This document shows positions 26,301 through 35,286 of a DNA stretch of 64,000 nucleotides, in pieces (within the stretch, counting starts at the first letter, position 1; each line of letters opens with the position of its first letter). Origin of the DNA: Gigantopelta aegis (lineage: Eukaryota; Mollusca; Gastropoda; Neomphalida; Peltospiridae); contig NC_054702.1 in the NCBI RefSeq assembly GCF_016097555.1, forward strand, positions 87,432,905 through 87,496,904, read 5' to 3'. The notes under the pieces were generated by a model. That model was not told where the DNA came from. It was given only the letters and a program-made list of their open reading frames with translations, and searched no databases. Both the position numbers and the translations under genes were made by a program.

Positions 26301-29300
26301 CACCACTGCACGTGCGTTGTCTGCACGTGCAACATGAACACCAACAGTATAAAAGTGCAGGGTGTTCGCTTGCCTGGTCTCTGTATCTGGCCGACAGTTG
26401 ACAATCCAGGACATGCCACGTCTCAGTGAACCGCAGAGAAACAATGCCATCGGCCGACTAGACGCAGGCGAATCCAGAACGGCCGTTGCCAGGGCATTCC
26501 ATGTGTCCCCAAGCACCATCTCCAGACTGTGGGACCGTTACCAGCAACATGGATCAACACGTGACCTCCCTAGATCCGGTCGACCACGGGTCACTACCCC
26601 CGGGCAGGACCGCTACATCCGGGTACGCCACCTTCGGGAACGATTGACTACTGCCACCTCCACAGCCGCAGCAATACCAGGTATGCGCAGGATATCCGAC
26701 CAGACCGTACGGAACCGCCTACGTGAGGTAGGAATTCGTGCCAGACGTCCAGTTCGAGGTGTCATCTTAACACCACAACACCGTCGACTCCGACTGCAGT
26801 GGTGCCAGATTCATCGACAATGGCCTCAACTGCGATGGAGACAGGTGTGGTTCAGTGACGAGTCCCGATTTCTGCTCCGACGTCATGATGGAAGATGTCG
26901 CGTGTATAGGCGTCGTGGTGAACGTTATGCGTTAGTGGACAGATTCGGCGGGGGTAGTGTCATGGTGTGGGCAGCCATCTCACACACTGGCAGAACTGAC
27001 CTGGTCCACGTGCAGGGCAACCTGAATGCACAGGGCTACATTGACCAGATCCTCCGGCCACACATCGTTCCAGTTATGGCCAACGCCAACACAGTGTTCC
27101 AACATGACAACGCCAGGCCTCACACAACACGTCTCACAATGACTTTCCTACAGAACAACAACATTAATGTCCTTCCTTGGCCATCGACATCACCGGATTT
27201 GAACCCAATTGAGCATCTATGGGACGAGTTGGACCGACGCCTCCGACAGCGACAACCACAGCCCCAGACCCTGCCCGAGCTGGCAGCAGCCTTGCAGGCC
27301 ACCATCCCCCGGGACGTCATCCGTACTCTGGTTGCTTCAATGGGCAGGCGGTGCCAGGCAGTTGTCAACACACGCGGAGGCCACACCCGGTATTGACTCC
27401 AGATGACCTTGACCTTGGTGGTGTGTCCTATCACTTACTCACAATGGACTAGAGTGAATTGTGAACAATCCTGCAACATTTGGTAATTATCGGACTCACC
27501 ATTCAATAATTAAATCAATTCTCCAAATGTTACGACAATGTGGTTTTGCGTTTCTTCTTTTGAAGAGTATATATTAAGGTGGTTGCTGAACTACATACAA
27601 ATCCTACACGTAATCTGAGGTATTCCCGTAGTCAAGCAGACTTTTAATACCATATTTATATACATTCAATTATGAACTCATGCATGCAGGTACATACTCT
27701 GTAAGAGGAGCCCCATACAGAATGGCTAATGCATGGAAGAACAGAGTAGATCCTATTAACAGCAGTAAGCCCTTCACAACCATGGTTATCTGTGAAAGAA
27801 ACATAAAGATACTGTATGTAACAATGCATTATTCATAAACAAGATATGCATGGTAGAACAGAGTAGATCCTAGTAAAAGCAGTAAGCCCTTCACAACCAT
27901 GGTTATCTGTGAAAGAAACATAAAGATACTGTATGTAACACTGAGATTCAAAACTTAAACAGATATGTATTTATAAATACAAATTAAGCATTTTAATACT
28001 CTAAAAGCATTAAGTACTATCATTTGGTTTTTTGAGTGTACACACAAATATATCTCAATTTCAATTTATTCTTTACTCATAACCAATTCTCATGCATTTA
28101 TTTCATATATATACACAACTAAGATATGGTCTATATTATAATTACAGGGCTCAAATTTAACGGTGGCCATGAGGAAAATTGCCAGTGCTCTAGCCATATG
28201 CCCCAATGCATTAAAAATCAAACAGTTTCATGGCCAAACTGGCCATGCCTTATTTTGCATTTGAATTACTAAAACTCAAACATGCTGTTGTGTTTTAGTA
28301 ATATACTTGTTGACGTTTGCCTTGTTGTACAGACTTCTGGCCGTAATGCCATGAATAAATCTCCATCGGTCTAAGCCAAATGACCATGCCCTCTATTTTG
28401 CAAAATTCAAAGCCTATATAAAATTTAGTATTTACATGCACAGTCTCCTATAGCTTTTTTGGTTGGAAACTGCAGTGGTAGGTTGTCACTAAATTATCAT
28501 TAATATCATGGGTAACTGAACTACAGTGGTCCATCCAGTGTAGAGATACAACAAATTCTGGACATGTATGCCAAAATACACTGCACAGTCTACAATGTCC
28601 AGTTTTTTATTATAAATTCTTTTAAATTTCTTTTTGTTTCCTCTAACTGGCAATAACTATATTTTAACTTTTTATTATTCATTCAAAATGGCATCTCAGT
28701 CCTTGTCCAAAACTACAAGACGTGAGTGATGAGATATCCATGCCACACCAGTACATTGGTACATTCTTACGAATGCTGGTCAGCTCACCCCAAAACCAAC
28801 TTGCCCCAGTGTTTGGACAACTCACCCCAAATTTTACTGTCCATAAATAATTGTGACAAAATTAAATTGGACTTCTACAACTTTGGTGTTATTTTATTAA
28901 CATTACAGTCAAACTTGGCTATTACAACCATTTAATAAAGAGACATTCCTGAGTTTGCTGCACTTTTTAAGATGTTATCGACTAACGGATACTTTTTAAC
29001 GATTATAATTACATACCAAATATATTTTTCTGCATAAAATATTAGTGACTGTATATTAAACGTGTTTCTGATCATTCTAATATTTGTACTAGGTTAAATT
29101 TCATCTTATTTCCTAAAATATAGTTTTTTCGTACGTACGAAATTATTTGAAGACAAAATCCAGTTTGGGCTTCTTACAAATATTAAGACGACCAGAAACA
29201 CATTGAATATACAAACACTGATATTCTAAACAAGAAAATATATTTAATATTGTATGCAAGTTTAATCGTAGAAATATTTTATTAGTCGGAAACATTTTAC

Positions 29301-29952
29301 AATGCAGCAAAGTCAGGAATGTCCCTTTACAATAGTTTTTCATTGGGGAGATCCAATGAACTGTCATTGTGTCAAGCCTATGTTTACAACATTTGTGAGT
29401 TTGTCACTTATATATCCTTAAAGGAATGATCAGGCAAGGCTTTTGGACTCCGACTGGTGTGCATATTCAATAATATTTAGAGCACATTATTGCTTAAAAT
29501 ATTGGTATATTTAATTATAAAACGGTAATGATATGAGTTGACTAAACAGTGTGGGGTGAGTTGTTAGTGGGCAGTTGGTTTGGAGCGAGTTGACCTGCTC
29601 CCCATTTTTGCATTACATCTTACATTAGATTTAATCAACAAACCTCAGTGTATTTTAGTATTTAGATTATATCTTGTTATTATTGTTACATCTGCATTGT
29701 TACTACCTTTACACCGACTTTGTTGTCCATGCTGGCAGCGACTATAAAATAATTGGCGAAAACACAGCAAACAACTATCAATGTATTCCATATTGTGGCA
29801 TGCAATGGCCTGTTAATCACATCTAGCAACAAATATGTGTTCAAAGTTAATAATATACTACAACAATGAATTAATGCCACCAAAATATTGAACAAAATCA
29901 AGAAATTTGCTGTTCGTTTTGACACAGCATGCAATTTTATGGGTGGCGCCAT
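17323..29952 (-). CDS. PIGF: PIGF homologue, complete (five coding exons)
   Basis: PIGF is a small multi-pass ER protein that binds and stabilises the ethanolamine-phosphate transferases PIGO and PIGG in GPI-anchor synthesis. Minus-strand exons are 29952-29707, 27789-27698, 25597-25481, 18501-18393 and 17439-17323. All have AG/GT borders; intron phases are 0, 2, 2 and 0. The product is 226 residues against about 219 in human. The start ATG at 29952 has a strong context (A at -3, G at +4). Exon 1 (82 codons) encodes two or three hydrophobic helices. [14 protein letters not shown] (exon 2), [20 protein letters not shown] (exon 3), [18 protein letters not shown] (exon 4) and [20 protein letters not shown] (exon 5) follow the human order, including the diagnostic PIPLDW-RPWQ motif. 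The stop TGA is at 17325-17323. The introns carry an intact-looking Tc1 element, a THAP element and MITEs, and a partial copy of exon 2 lies at 27848-27906. Confidence 0.95.
19007..19250 (+). pseudogene. N-terminal fragment of an acidic Ser/Asp-rich protein family
   Basis: ATG at 19007 opens a 45-codon frame beginning [20 protein letters not shown] and ending at TGA. In the neighbouring frame the segment PY[16 protein letters not shown] follows directly. I recall many invertebrate multicopy proteins with a Ser/Asp-rich leader followed by PYQFEPEY or similar, some ending in a P2X7-like cysteine-rich domain. A single shift joins the two frames, and a TAG stands where that motif has Gln. It is therefore a broken 5' fragment. 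The family link is from memory and not proven here. Confidence 0.4.
19421..19615 (-). pseudogene. THAP-type zinc finger fragment
   Basis: The minus-strand frame from 19615 begins [18 protein letters not shown] and continues [14 protein letters not shown] and DTICSDF. This follows the THAP pattern: Cys-x4-Cys near the start, a Pro and central Trp, and the ICSDHF block carrying the last zinc ligands. The His of that block is lost to a frame change at about 19450. THAP domains are DNA-binding and occur in P-element transposases and host factors. Only the domain start remains, with no transposase core nearby. Confidence 0.6.
20078..20525 (-). mobile_element. SINE (minus), interrupted by a MITE
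   Basis: Reading the minus strand, the tail (GTTAAAGTTTGTTTTGTTTA on plus) lies at 20078. The body has CATCAACTATTGGATGTCAA and GATCTTTTATATGCACCATC. The head is reached near 20290. A 194-bp MITE at 20307-20500 splits the tRNA-like head, whose remainder TGCAAGCGAGGGCAA continues at 20501. Confidence 0.8.
20307..20500. mobile_element. MITE, CAGGGCTAGCTCTGG family, copy 2
   Basis: Ends CAGGACTAGCTCTGG and CCAGAGCTAGCCCTG are inverted repeats with one mismatch. TGCAAG (20301-20306 and 20501-20506) is duplicated on both sides. It inserted into the head of a minus-strand SINE. Confidence 0.75.
20941..21536. mobile_element. Non-autonomous element with 112-bp terminal inverted repeats
   Basis: The arms 20941-21052 and 21425-21536 are inverted copies differing at only a few positions. 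They begin TCAATCTAATTAAAATTAGC and include CCACTATTACATGTGGATC and GACAGCCAGTTGGAGCTCAT. The flanks are TATATA-rich on both sides, consistent with insertion at TA. The 370-bp core has two successive similar blocks (TCAGTCTTCAATTTTACATT at 21240 and a near copy at 21303). No transposase is present. It lies in PIGF intron 4. Confidence 0.85.
21890..21968 (-). mobile_element. Fragment of the third SINE type (GTGCTTATATC family)
   Basis: GTGCTTATATCTAATTATGG and ACCTCAGCTATATGGGATGT match the fuller minus-strand copy at 45950-46225 (GTGCTTAAATCCAATTAAGG, CCTCAGCTATCTGGGCTGTC). Confidence 0.6.
22691..22887. mobile_element. MITE, GTCCGTCCCA family, copy 1
   Basis: Left end AAGTCTGTCCCA, right end TGGGACGGACTT. 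Its interior near the right end (ATCAATCGGCTTAGAA, AACTTGTAGTAAATTTCATA, GCATTCCCTGTGGGACGG) is matched by the copy at 55123-55263. Just upstream, 22506-22560 shares GACCGAGCGGAAAAACGTCC with the inverse strand of about 50470-50510. Confidence 0.7.
24304..24375 (+). repeat. Right-end remnant of the TTAA MITE family
   Basis: GTTACAGGTTTGTAGATTAA followed by GGAACTAGGGTTTGCGGCTTTAA-type sequence parallels the right end of the MITE at 2510-2880 (CAGGTTTGTAGATTAACTAA, AAACTAGGGTCTGTCCC). No matching left end was found. Confidence 0.6.
26098..27567 (+). mobile_element. Tc1-family DNA transposon, apparently complete
   Basis: Left end CTCTTCAAAAAAAGAAACGC and right end GCGTTTCTTCTTTTGAAGAG are inverted repeats with one difference, flanked by TA on both sides (26096-26097 and 27568-27569). 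The 1470-bp length is normal for Tc1 elements. It encloses one uninterrupted transposase frame and little else. It sits in PIGF intron 2, opposite to the host gene's direction. Its GC content is clearly higher than that of the surrounding intron. Confidence 0.95.
26413..27396 (+). CDS. Tc1-like transposase, full-length open frame
   Basis: Tc1 transposases bind the terminal repeats and cut and paste the element at TA sites. The frame starting [20 protein letters not shown] gives 327 residues; an upstream in-frame ATG at 26362 would add 17, but MPRLSE resembles the usual family start. Residues 1-110 contain two helix-turn-helix units ([20 protein letters not shown], then [15 protein letters not shown]) joined by an AT-hook-like GRPR. 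The catalytic core has [18 protein letters not shown] and [14 protein letters not shown]; the second Asp and the Glu are separated by 34 residues, the DD34E spacing of Tc1. [10 protein letters not shown] is also present. No stop or frameshift interrupts it, so it could be functional or very recently so. Confidence 0.95.
   Translation: MPRLSEPQRNNAIGRLDAGESRTAVARAFHVSPSTISRLWDRYQQHGSTRDLPRSGRPRVTTPGQDRYIRVRHLRERLTTATSTAAAIPGMRRISDQTVRNRLREVGIRARRPVRGVILTPQHRRLRLQWCQIHRQWPQLRWRQVWFSDESRFLLRRHDGRCRVYRRRGERYALVDRFGGGSVMVWAAISHTGRTDLVHVQGNLNAQGYIDQILRPHIVPVMANANTVFQHDNARPHTTRLTMTFLQNNNINVLPWPSTSPDLNPIEHLWDELDRRLRQRQPQPQTLPELAAALQATIPRDVIRTLVASMGRRCQAVVNTRGGHTRY
27848..27940 (-). pseudogene. Partial tandem duplicate of PIGF exon 2 with its splice acceptor
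   Basis: Bases 27848-27940 repeat 27731-27823 at an offset of 117 bp, with only a few differences. The copy includes the 5' part of exon 2 on the minus strand (ATAACCATGGTTGTGAAGGG, from 27906 downward), its AG acceptor and the upstream intron. It lacks the 3' part of the exon and its donor. The copied codons stay open and read [20 protein letters not shown]. Because it lies upstream of the true exon in transcription, its acceptor would compete with the real one, but without a donor it should normally be skipped. Confidence 0.85.
28938..29327. mobile_element. TA-flanked MITE, AAGRGACATTCCTGA family, copy 1
   Basis: The left end AAGAGACATTCCTGAGTTTG mirrors the right end CAAAGTCAGGAATGTCCCTT. 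The pairing extends about 55 bp (GCTGCA, TGTTATCGACTAA against TTAGTCGGAAACA). TA lies outside both ends (28936-28937 and 29328-29329). It is 390 bp without coding capacity, and lies in PIGF intron 1. A second copy is at 42223-42732. Confidence 0.85.
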
Positions 29953-30185
29953 TCTTCTTGTTCTTTAGTAACTTTCTCCGCTGGTTTAGAGTACCCATTT
30001 AGAAATCAATAAGATATAGCCAGATGTACATTAATGTCTCTATTTCACGTTAAAATACCGGTTCTCATTTTAACATTGATCTCGGATAGTTCTTAAACGA
30101 GTGGCCGTCTTGGAACAATAAGTGCTGTTGACGTTATAGGATCGTGTTGTTTTGTGGGGGGTTTGCTGGGGTTTTTCATTATTAT

Positions 30186-30187
<2 letters not shown>

Positions 30188-30242
<55 letters not shown>
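30188..30242 (+). repeat. 55-base poly(T) tract
   Basis: An uninterrupted T run preceded by (ATT)n. It could be the A-tail of a minus-strand retroposed sequence, but no body is recognised to its left. Its length is probably unreliable. Confidence 0.9.
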
Positions 30243-30245
<3 letters not shown>

Positions 30246-30300
30246 CTATATAAATGTATCTCGATATTGTGGCCCCCTCTCTAGATATTGTTCCTACGGG

Positions 30301-30490
30301 CAGGGCCGTACCCTCCGGGGGGGGCAGGGGGGCAGCTGCTCCCCCCCCCCCCCTGAGAATCTTGTCCTTTTTTTTTTTTTATATATATATCTCCAGTAAT
30401 AGCATAGAAATGTTTAATCTTTATAGTATGTTAAAAATTATTTATAAAATTTAGTGCCCCCCCATGGATTTTGGTCAGGGTACGGCCCTG
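30301..30490. mobile_element. Short TIR element, CAGGGCCGTACCC ends
   Basis: CAGGGCCGTACCCT at the left and AGGGTACGGCCCTG at the right are perfect 14-bp inverted repeats. ACGGG flanks both sides (30296-30300 and 30491-30495). Inside the ends are G- and C-rich runs around a 190-bp AT-rich, non-coding core. Confidence 0.78.
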
Positions 30491-31452
30491 ACGGGTCTGA
30501 CTTCCCATATCCCTACAGCTGCACCCATTGTTGTGTTTTCCGTTCCAAACACCACTCCCAACTTCCCTTTTTGCTGCTATAACGAAACAGTAATCTATGT
30601 TGCGGTAGAGGGTTTCTTCTCTCATTATCTAGGTCAAGTGTAATCATGTTACACAATTAAGTTTGCCGATTCATGGCATGATCAACTTAGGAAGGTCAGT
30701 AACAAAATAATTTGATGTAGTTTTATTCGTGCGTGTTAGGGCTGTACTAGTAGTATCAAAACATACTCAACAAAAAAGAAAAGTGTACATATTATAGAAA
30801 TGTATTTATACATATTGTTGTACCGTAACGCTATAGAACTCCTGTGAACACTTTAACACGTATTGCACGTTCATGCTGTGTCGGAATGTTGTTGGTGACG
30901 TCACGGATTCTTGGGTAGAACAAATGCACGATTTCAACATTTGGGAATCGAATACTCACGTAGATTCAATACTATTTAAAAACAACAAAACATTCCTTTT
31001 ATACCAGGAGCAAAGACCAGCTAGAATTATTTGTTTAGCTCAACACCTACTACACAGTTGATTTGTCGCTTTAGGCTGCTTGGGGTATGCCTCTGGAAAA
31101 TTTCTAGCCCTGATATAGAGTTTAGTTGTGGCAGCAGCAACATGTAACAACCTATCTCAATAGTTCTATTTGATTTTCTCGGTTTCTGCAATCAATATGC
31201 TTCAGGAATTGTTGTTCTTAATATGCCTTTATATTGCTAGTAACAATATGAGTATATTTTTTTTCAAGATGGCCACCATTTATCAATATGGTTTCCAAAT
31301 GTCATTTTATTTTACATTTTTACACTCACACACAGACAGACACACGGAGACATTTATATTGGTAATAACTTTCATATTTAGTTTCGATTTGTATTTATAC
31401 AATTTTGTAAACTGAATAGGACTTTTAAATGTTTTTCATATGTTTTCAAACT

Positions 31453-31827
31453 GGCCTCGGTGGCGTCGTGGTTAGGCCATCGATCTACAGGCTGGTAGGT
31501 ACTGGGTTCAGGTTTTAATCCAGATACCGACTCCAAACCCTGAGTGAGTGCTCCGCAAGGCTCAATGGGTAGGTGTAAAACCACTTGCACCGACCAGTGA
31601 TCCATAACTGGTTCAACAAAGGCCATGGTTTGTGCTATCTTGCCTGTGGGAAGCGCAAATAAAAGATCCCTTGCTGCATGTCGTAAAAGAGTAGCCTATG
31701 TGGCGACAGCTGGTTTCCTCTAACAAAACAGTGTCAGAATGACCATATGTTTGACGTCCAATAGCCGATGATAAGTTAAAAAATCAATGTGCTCTAGTGG
31801 CGTCGTTAAATAAAACAAACTTTACTT
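31453..31827 (+). mobile_element. tRNA-derived SINE, GCCTCGGTGG head
   Basis: Begins GGCCTCGGTGGCGTCGTGGT and ends in CGTCGTTAAATAAAACAAAC plus TTTACTT. It is flanked by a perfect 14-bp duplication TATGTTTTCAAACT (31439-31452 and 31828-31841). About 22 bp spanning the B-box and the following GAGGCATGGGAT is deleted compared with the copy at 39033, so the promoter is probably dead. Confidence 0.93.
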
Positions 31828-31979
31828 TATGTTTTCAAACTATTAGCCATATTTATCCCTTGAATTAATTAAAATGTATAATGATGCAAAAATGTTGTAA
31901 AATCACATTTTAAAACACGTTTACATAATTATATGTTTAGAAAAACCATTACCTGTTAACAAAAAATGTATCAATTAGG

Positions 31980-32097
31980 CAGGGGCGTCGGAACGTTGTT
32001 TTCTCTTCCTATGGCACTCGCAAAGTATAGATCTCATCATATACATGTGCATTGCTTTTATGACCGTACCAGCTTTTATTTGCTTCCGACGCTTCTG
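31980..32097. mobile_element. 118-bp TIR element, CAGGGGCGTCGGAA ends
   Basis: CAGGGGCGTCGGAA and TTCCGACGCTTCTG are inverted repeats with two mismatches. TTAGG is repeated outside each end (31975-31979 and 32098-32102). No coding capacity. Confidence 0.72.
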
Positions 32098-32102
32098 TTA
32101 GG

Positions 32103-33039
32103 TACTTAGGTAGATTAGTAATATATATTGCATTATTATTCGAATGTTTCAAGTTGAACGAATTCTAAATTGAAAATGTTAATATTGTATTCAATTCATG
32201 GATGAAGTCATGAAATAATTTATTTCTATGTGCAAGGTAATTATTAAGCCTTGAGATAATGACTGACGCAGAAGTTTAGTATGTATATTAAATACATTTA
32301 TACTGGGATGAGTTAACAGGAATTCTTGCTAAGTAAAAGTAACAAGAACATTTTACTCTACATCTGAGAGTAATACAAACAAGTGACACAAAGTAAGCCT
32401 TCAGAACAATTTCAAGGACCGTTGGGTTTCATCAACCATGACTGAAGTAAATCTCAGCTGTATACTATGCTGTTCAGATCGTTAGGTCTGATTTGAAAAA
32501 CTATGCAGATACGGATATCTTCAACCACAGAGTTTTCTCAACCTAAACCTGAGAAGGTCCAATGACATACTACCGGACATCCTATACAGTTTTGGCTTGT
32601 CTGTAAAGAGTCAGATCCAACTCCAAACACTTATAATAATCAAAATGTGCATATCATAAGCAAGTCATCATGTTTGGTAAAAAAAAAAAAAAAGTGCACT
32701 TTGATTCACGTTTGCGAGTGAAGACTCCCGAGCATAATGGCCCCTCCACGTCAGTGCGTCAATTCAATTAATCTGATGACACAATGACTGGAATGGGCAG
32801 TTATCGGCAAAATGTGTTAAGTGTTTGGACTGGCGTACCTCCTCACTGAGACAGGCATCTGTAGAATCAATATTACAACAAACCTACCAAAAAGGAAACA
32901 GTCGAAGGCCATAATCTGGTCATGGAAGACTTGTGAATGTTGTAATGGGAGGGACAGTACTGATGGTTATCTCAATGACAGAAAGATATTGGAATGGATG
33001 AAAACCAATCTGCATACTGTCTTCAATTATTTATATATT
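32103..33039. other. No feature recognised
   Basis: AT-rich intergenic DNA with a short poly(A) run near 32680. No splice-bounded exon, domain or terminal repeat was seen. Confidence 0.5.
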
Positions 33040-33116
33040 TACCTTGGTTTAACACCCAACACATGATGCATGTTTTATGCTGGGGTGTGATTAAACATTC
33101 ATTCATTCATTCATTC
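33040..33116 (-). repeat. Tail fragment, GTTTAACGACACCCC family
   Basis: Reads GCTGGGGTGTGATTAAACATTC then (CATT)n on plus, the reverse of the (GAATG)n-GTTTAACGACACCCCAGC block at 39811. Confidence 0.6.
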
Positions 33117-33421
33117 ATGAGTAATCTCTTTGCCATCTGGTGTTTGCTCATTGAATACATTGTTGTATGCTGTTGCTGGTATGAACACATTCGGCCAGAT
33201 ATTGGATAGGCTGACAATACACCCCTAGATCGGACTTGGCAACAACTTCCATAGCCAGATTGGTATTAACTGCTTCAGTGTATTTATACGATGAACCAAT
33301 TCTTCTGATGAGTATGTTGATAAATTGTTTTGATCCAGTTAAGTGGCGCAATAACACGGTGATACTAATATACTTGGGCGTTTTCATTCGCCAATGTGAA
33401 GATTGCTTTTACCAAGCATGA

Positions 33422-33727
33422 CAGTTAAAGTTTGTTTTGTTTAATGACACCACTAGAGCACATTGATTTATTAATAATTGGTTATTGGATGTCAAACATT
33501 TTATAAATTTGACATAGTCTTAGAGAGGAAACCCGCTACATTTTTGTCCATTAGTAGAAAGGGATCTTTTATATGCACTATCCCACATGAAGGATAACAC
33601 ATACCACGGCCACTGATATACCAGTCATGGTACACTGGCTGGAACGAGAAGTAGCTTACTGACGGGATTGATCCCAAACCCACCACGCATCAAGCGAGTA
33701 CTTTACCACTGGGCTACATCCCGCCCC
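33422..33727 (-). mobile_element. SINE (minus), second head type, full length
   Basis: On minus, the head GGGCGGGATGTAGCCCAGTG and a B-box-like GGGATCAATCCC lead into the shared body and the tail GTTAAACAAAACAAAC form. Target duplication TTACCAAGYATGA flanks it (33409-33421 and 33728-33740), with one mismatch. Confidence 0.92.
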
Positions 33728-33957
33728 TTACCAAGTATGATGACATGCCATTGATCTGTTCGTTTTAATTATTATGAGTATTTTCAATAGGATCAGACTC
33801 CTGACAGACAATCCAACACAAAGTGTCGTACAAGCTTTTTAGTAGTTTCTGCGCGGACCTCTTCCGATTTAGGTTGTGGACATTCAGTTTTCCAAACCTG
33901 ACTTAATGATCTCAGCAGCATAGTACACAGTTGATATTCACTTTCACCATATGATGG

Positions 33958-34181
33958 AAGAAGAAATTTGTTTTGTTTAACAACGACACCACTAGAGCAC
34001 ATTGATTTATTAATCATCGGCTATTGGATGTCAAACATATGGTCATTTTGACACAGTCATAGATATGAAACCCGCTACATTTTTTCATTAGTAGCAAGGG
34101 ATCTTTTATATGCACCATCCCACAGATAGGATTTTGATGCACCAGTCGTGGTGCACTGGCTAGAGCGAGAAATAGCCCAAT
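33958..34181 (-). mobile_element. SINE (minus), head-truncated
   Basis: Tail at the left, GAAATAGCCCAAT at the right. The tRNA-like head is missing, as expected from incomplete reverse transcription. CCATATGATGG is perfectly duplicated (33947-33957 and 34182-34192). Confidence 0.92.
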
Positions 34182-34319
34182 CCATATGATGGTTGTGAAA
34201 AAAACAAGTCCTTGATATGGTCCTGAAGCCTTGGTCGCTGGTTTGTGTACATCTCAGTCGTAGAGACACATTTGTTTGTCCGAATAGACTTATGTTTAGC
34301 AAGAATCCCTACATGTTCT

Positions 34320-34462
34320 GAACTAGTCTGGGAGTGGCAGTCCTCCTACGGGCAGTGCAAGAGGGATGAAGCATCCCGTTACGGATAGCCGATGTAGTTT
34401 TCGTGCTGGGGTGTCGTTAACCATCTATTCTATTCTATTCTATTCTATTCTATTCTATTCTA
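34320..34462 (-). repeat. GTTTAACGACACCCC family fragment with (TATTC)n tail
   Basis: GCCGATGTAGTTTTCGTGCT, then GGGGTGTCGTTAACCATC and about seven TATTC units (34426-34462). On minus this is the same tail block as at 39831. Confidence 0.65.
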
Positions 34463-35286
34463 ATACTGGCGTAGCCGGGAGTGGGGGGAGGGCTTAGAGC
34501 TACAGTCTTGAACAGGCCCGTAGGAACGATATCTGAAGAGTAGGGTCTCCACGAGTACACGAGTACTCGAATACTCGAGCACGGGTCGCGTCTAGCAAAA
34601 CTCGAGTTCGTTCATAGGACTTGAGTACCCGTGGAAGGAAGAACACTCTCATTTAATGATACTGTGTACGTCATTTTGCCACATGCTTACAGCCGCTTAC
34701 ATTATAGGGCTATAAGAATGTGTGGAATGCACACACACACACACGGGCCCCTTTGTTTCTACGGCCCAGTAAAATACAGGGTATGCACGAAGACGAATAT
34801 GCTTTGCAAAGTAATTAAGAACTACTATAAGACAAATTGCAACAAATCTGCAAATATTTTATTATTCCATTCCCAGTGTAACATGAATGCACAAAATAGC
34901 ACTATTCTTCATATTGTTAACTGATCAGTTTTCTATAAATCTTTATTGCAAACAGACATTACATATTTAGTGCAAACAGACATTACATACTTTTTATTAT
35001 TACTATGAACATTTTACACACAAGAAGTTCACTGAGATGATCTTCAATATAAAGCTCATCATAACTTCCATAAAAAGTGCACCATTGTTGTTCATAATAT
35101 TATGTTGTATTGTTAAATTTACCAGTGACTCAGGCATCGAAATAAGTTGAGATCGATTGTTCAGGTTACCAGGAGGATACCACCATGTTAAGCGGTATTT
35201 CATTTAAATATTGTAGTGTGACTCTTTACTCTCTTTTTTTTATCTTTTTTTTTTGGGGTCATTAATATTAGAAAGCTCCTGATCCA

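Larger units (their letters stand above)
29953..35286. other. Intergenic region upstream of PIGF
   Basis: Holds the PIGF promoter side (immediately above 29952, no clear TATA box) and the repeats listed separately. No gene with recognisable domains or splice sites was found. Bases 30500-31430 and 32103-33039 contain only AT-rich sequence and chance open frames. An unusual CGAGTACTCG-rich palindromic patch lies at 34549-34632. Confidence 0.5.

Noticed and set aside
28147-28430. hAT-like element starting CAGGGCTCAAATTTAACGG
   Set aside because: A matching right end was not found.
29953-30180. CRIPT gene head-to-head with PIGF, as in vertebrates
   Set aside because: No CRIPT-like coding sequence was found on the plus strand upstream of PIGF in this window.
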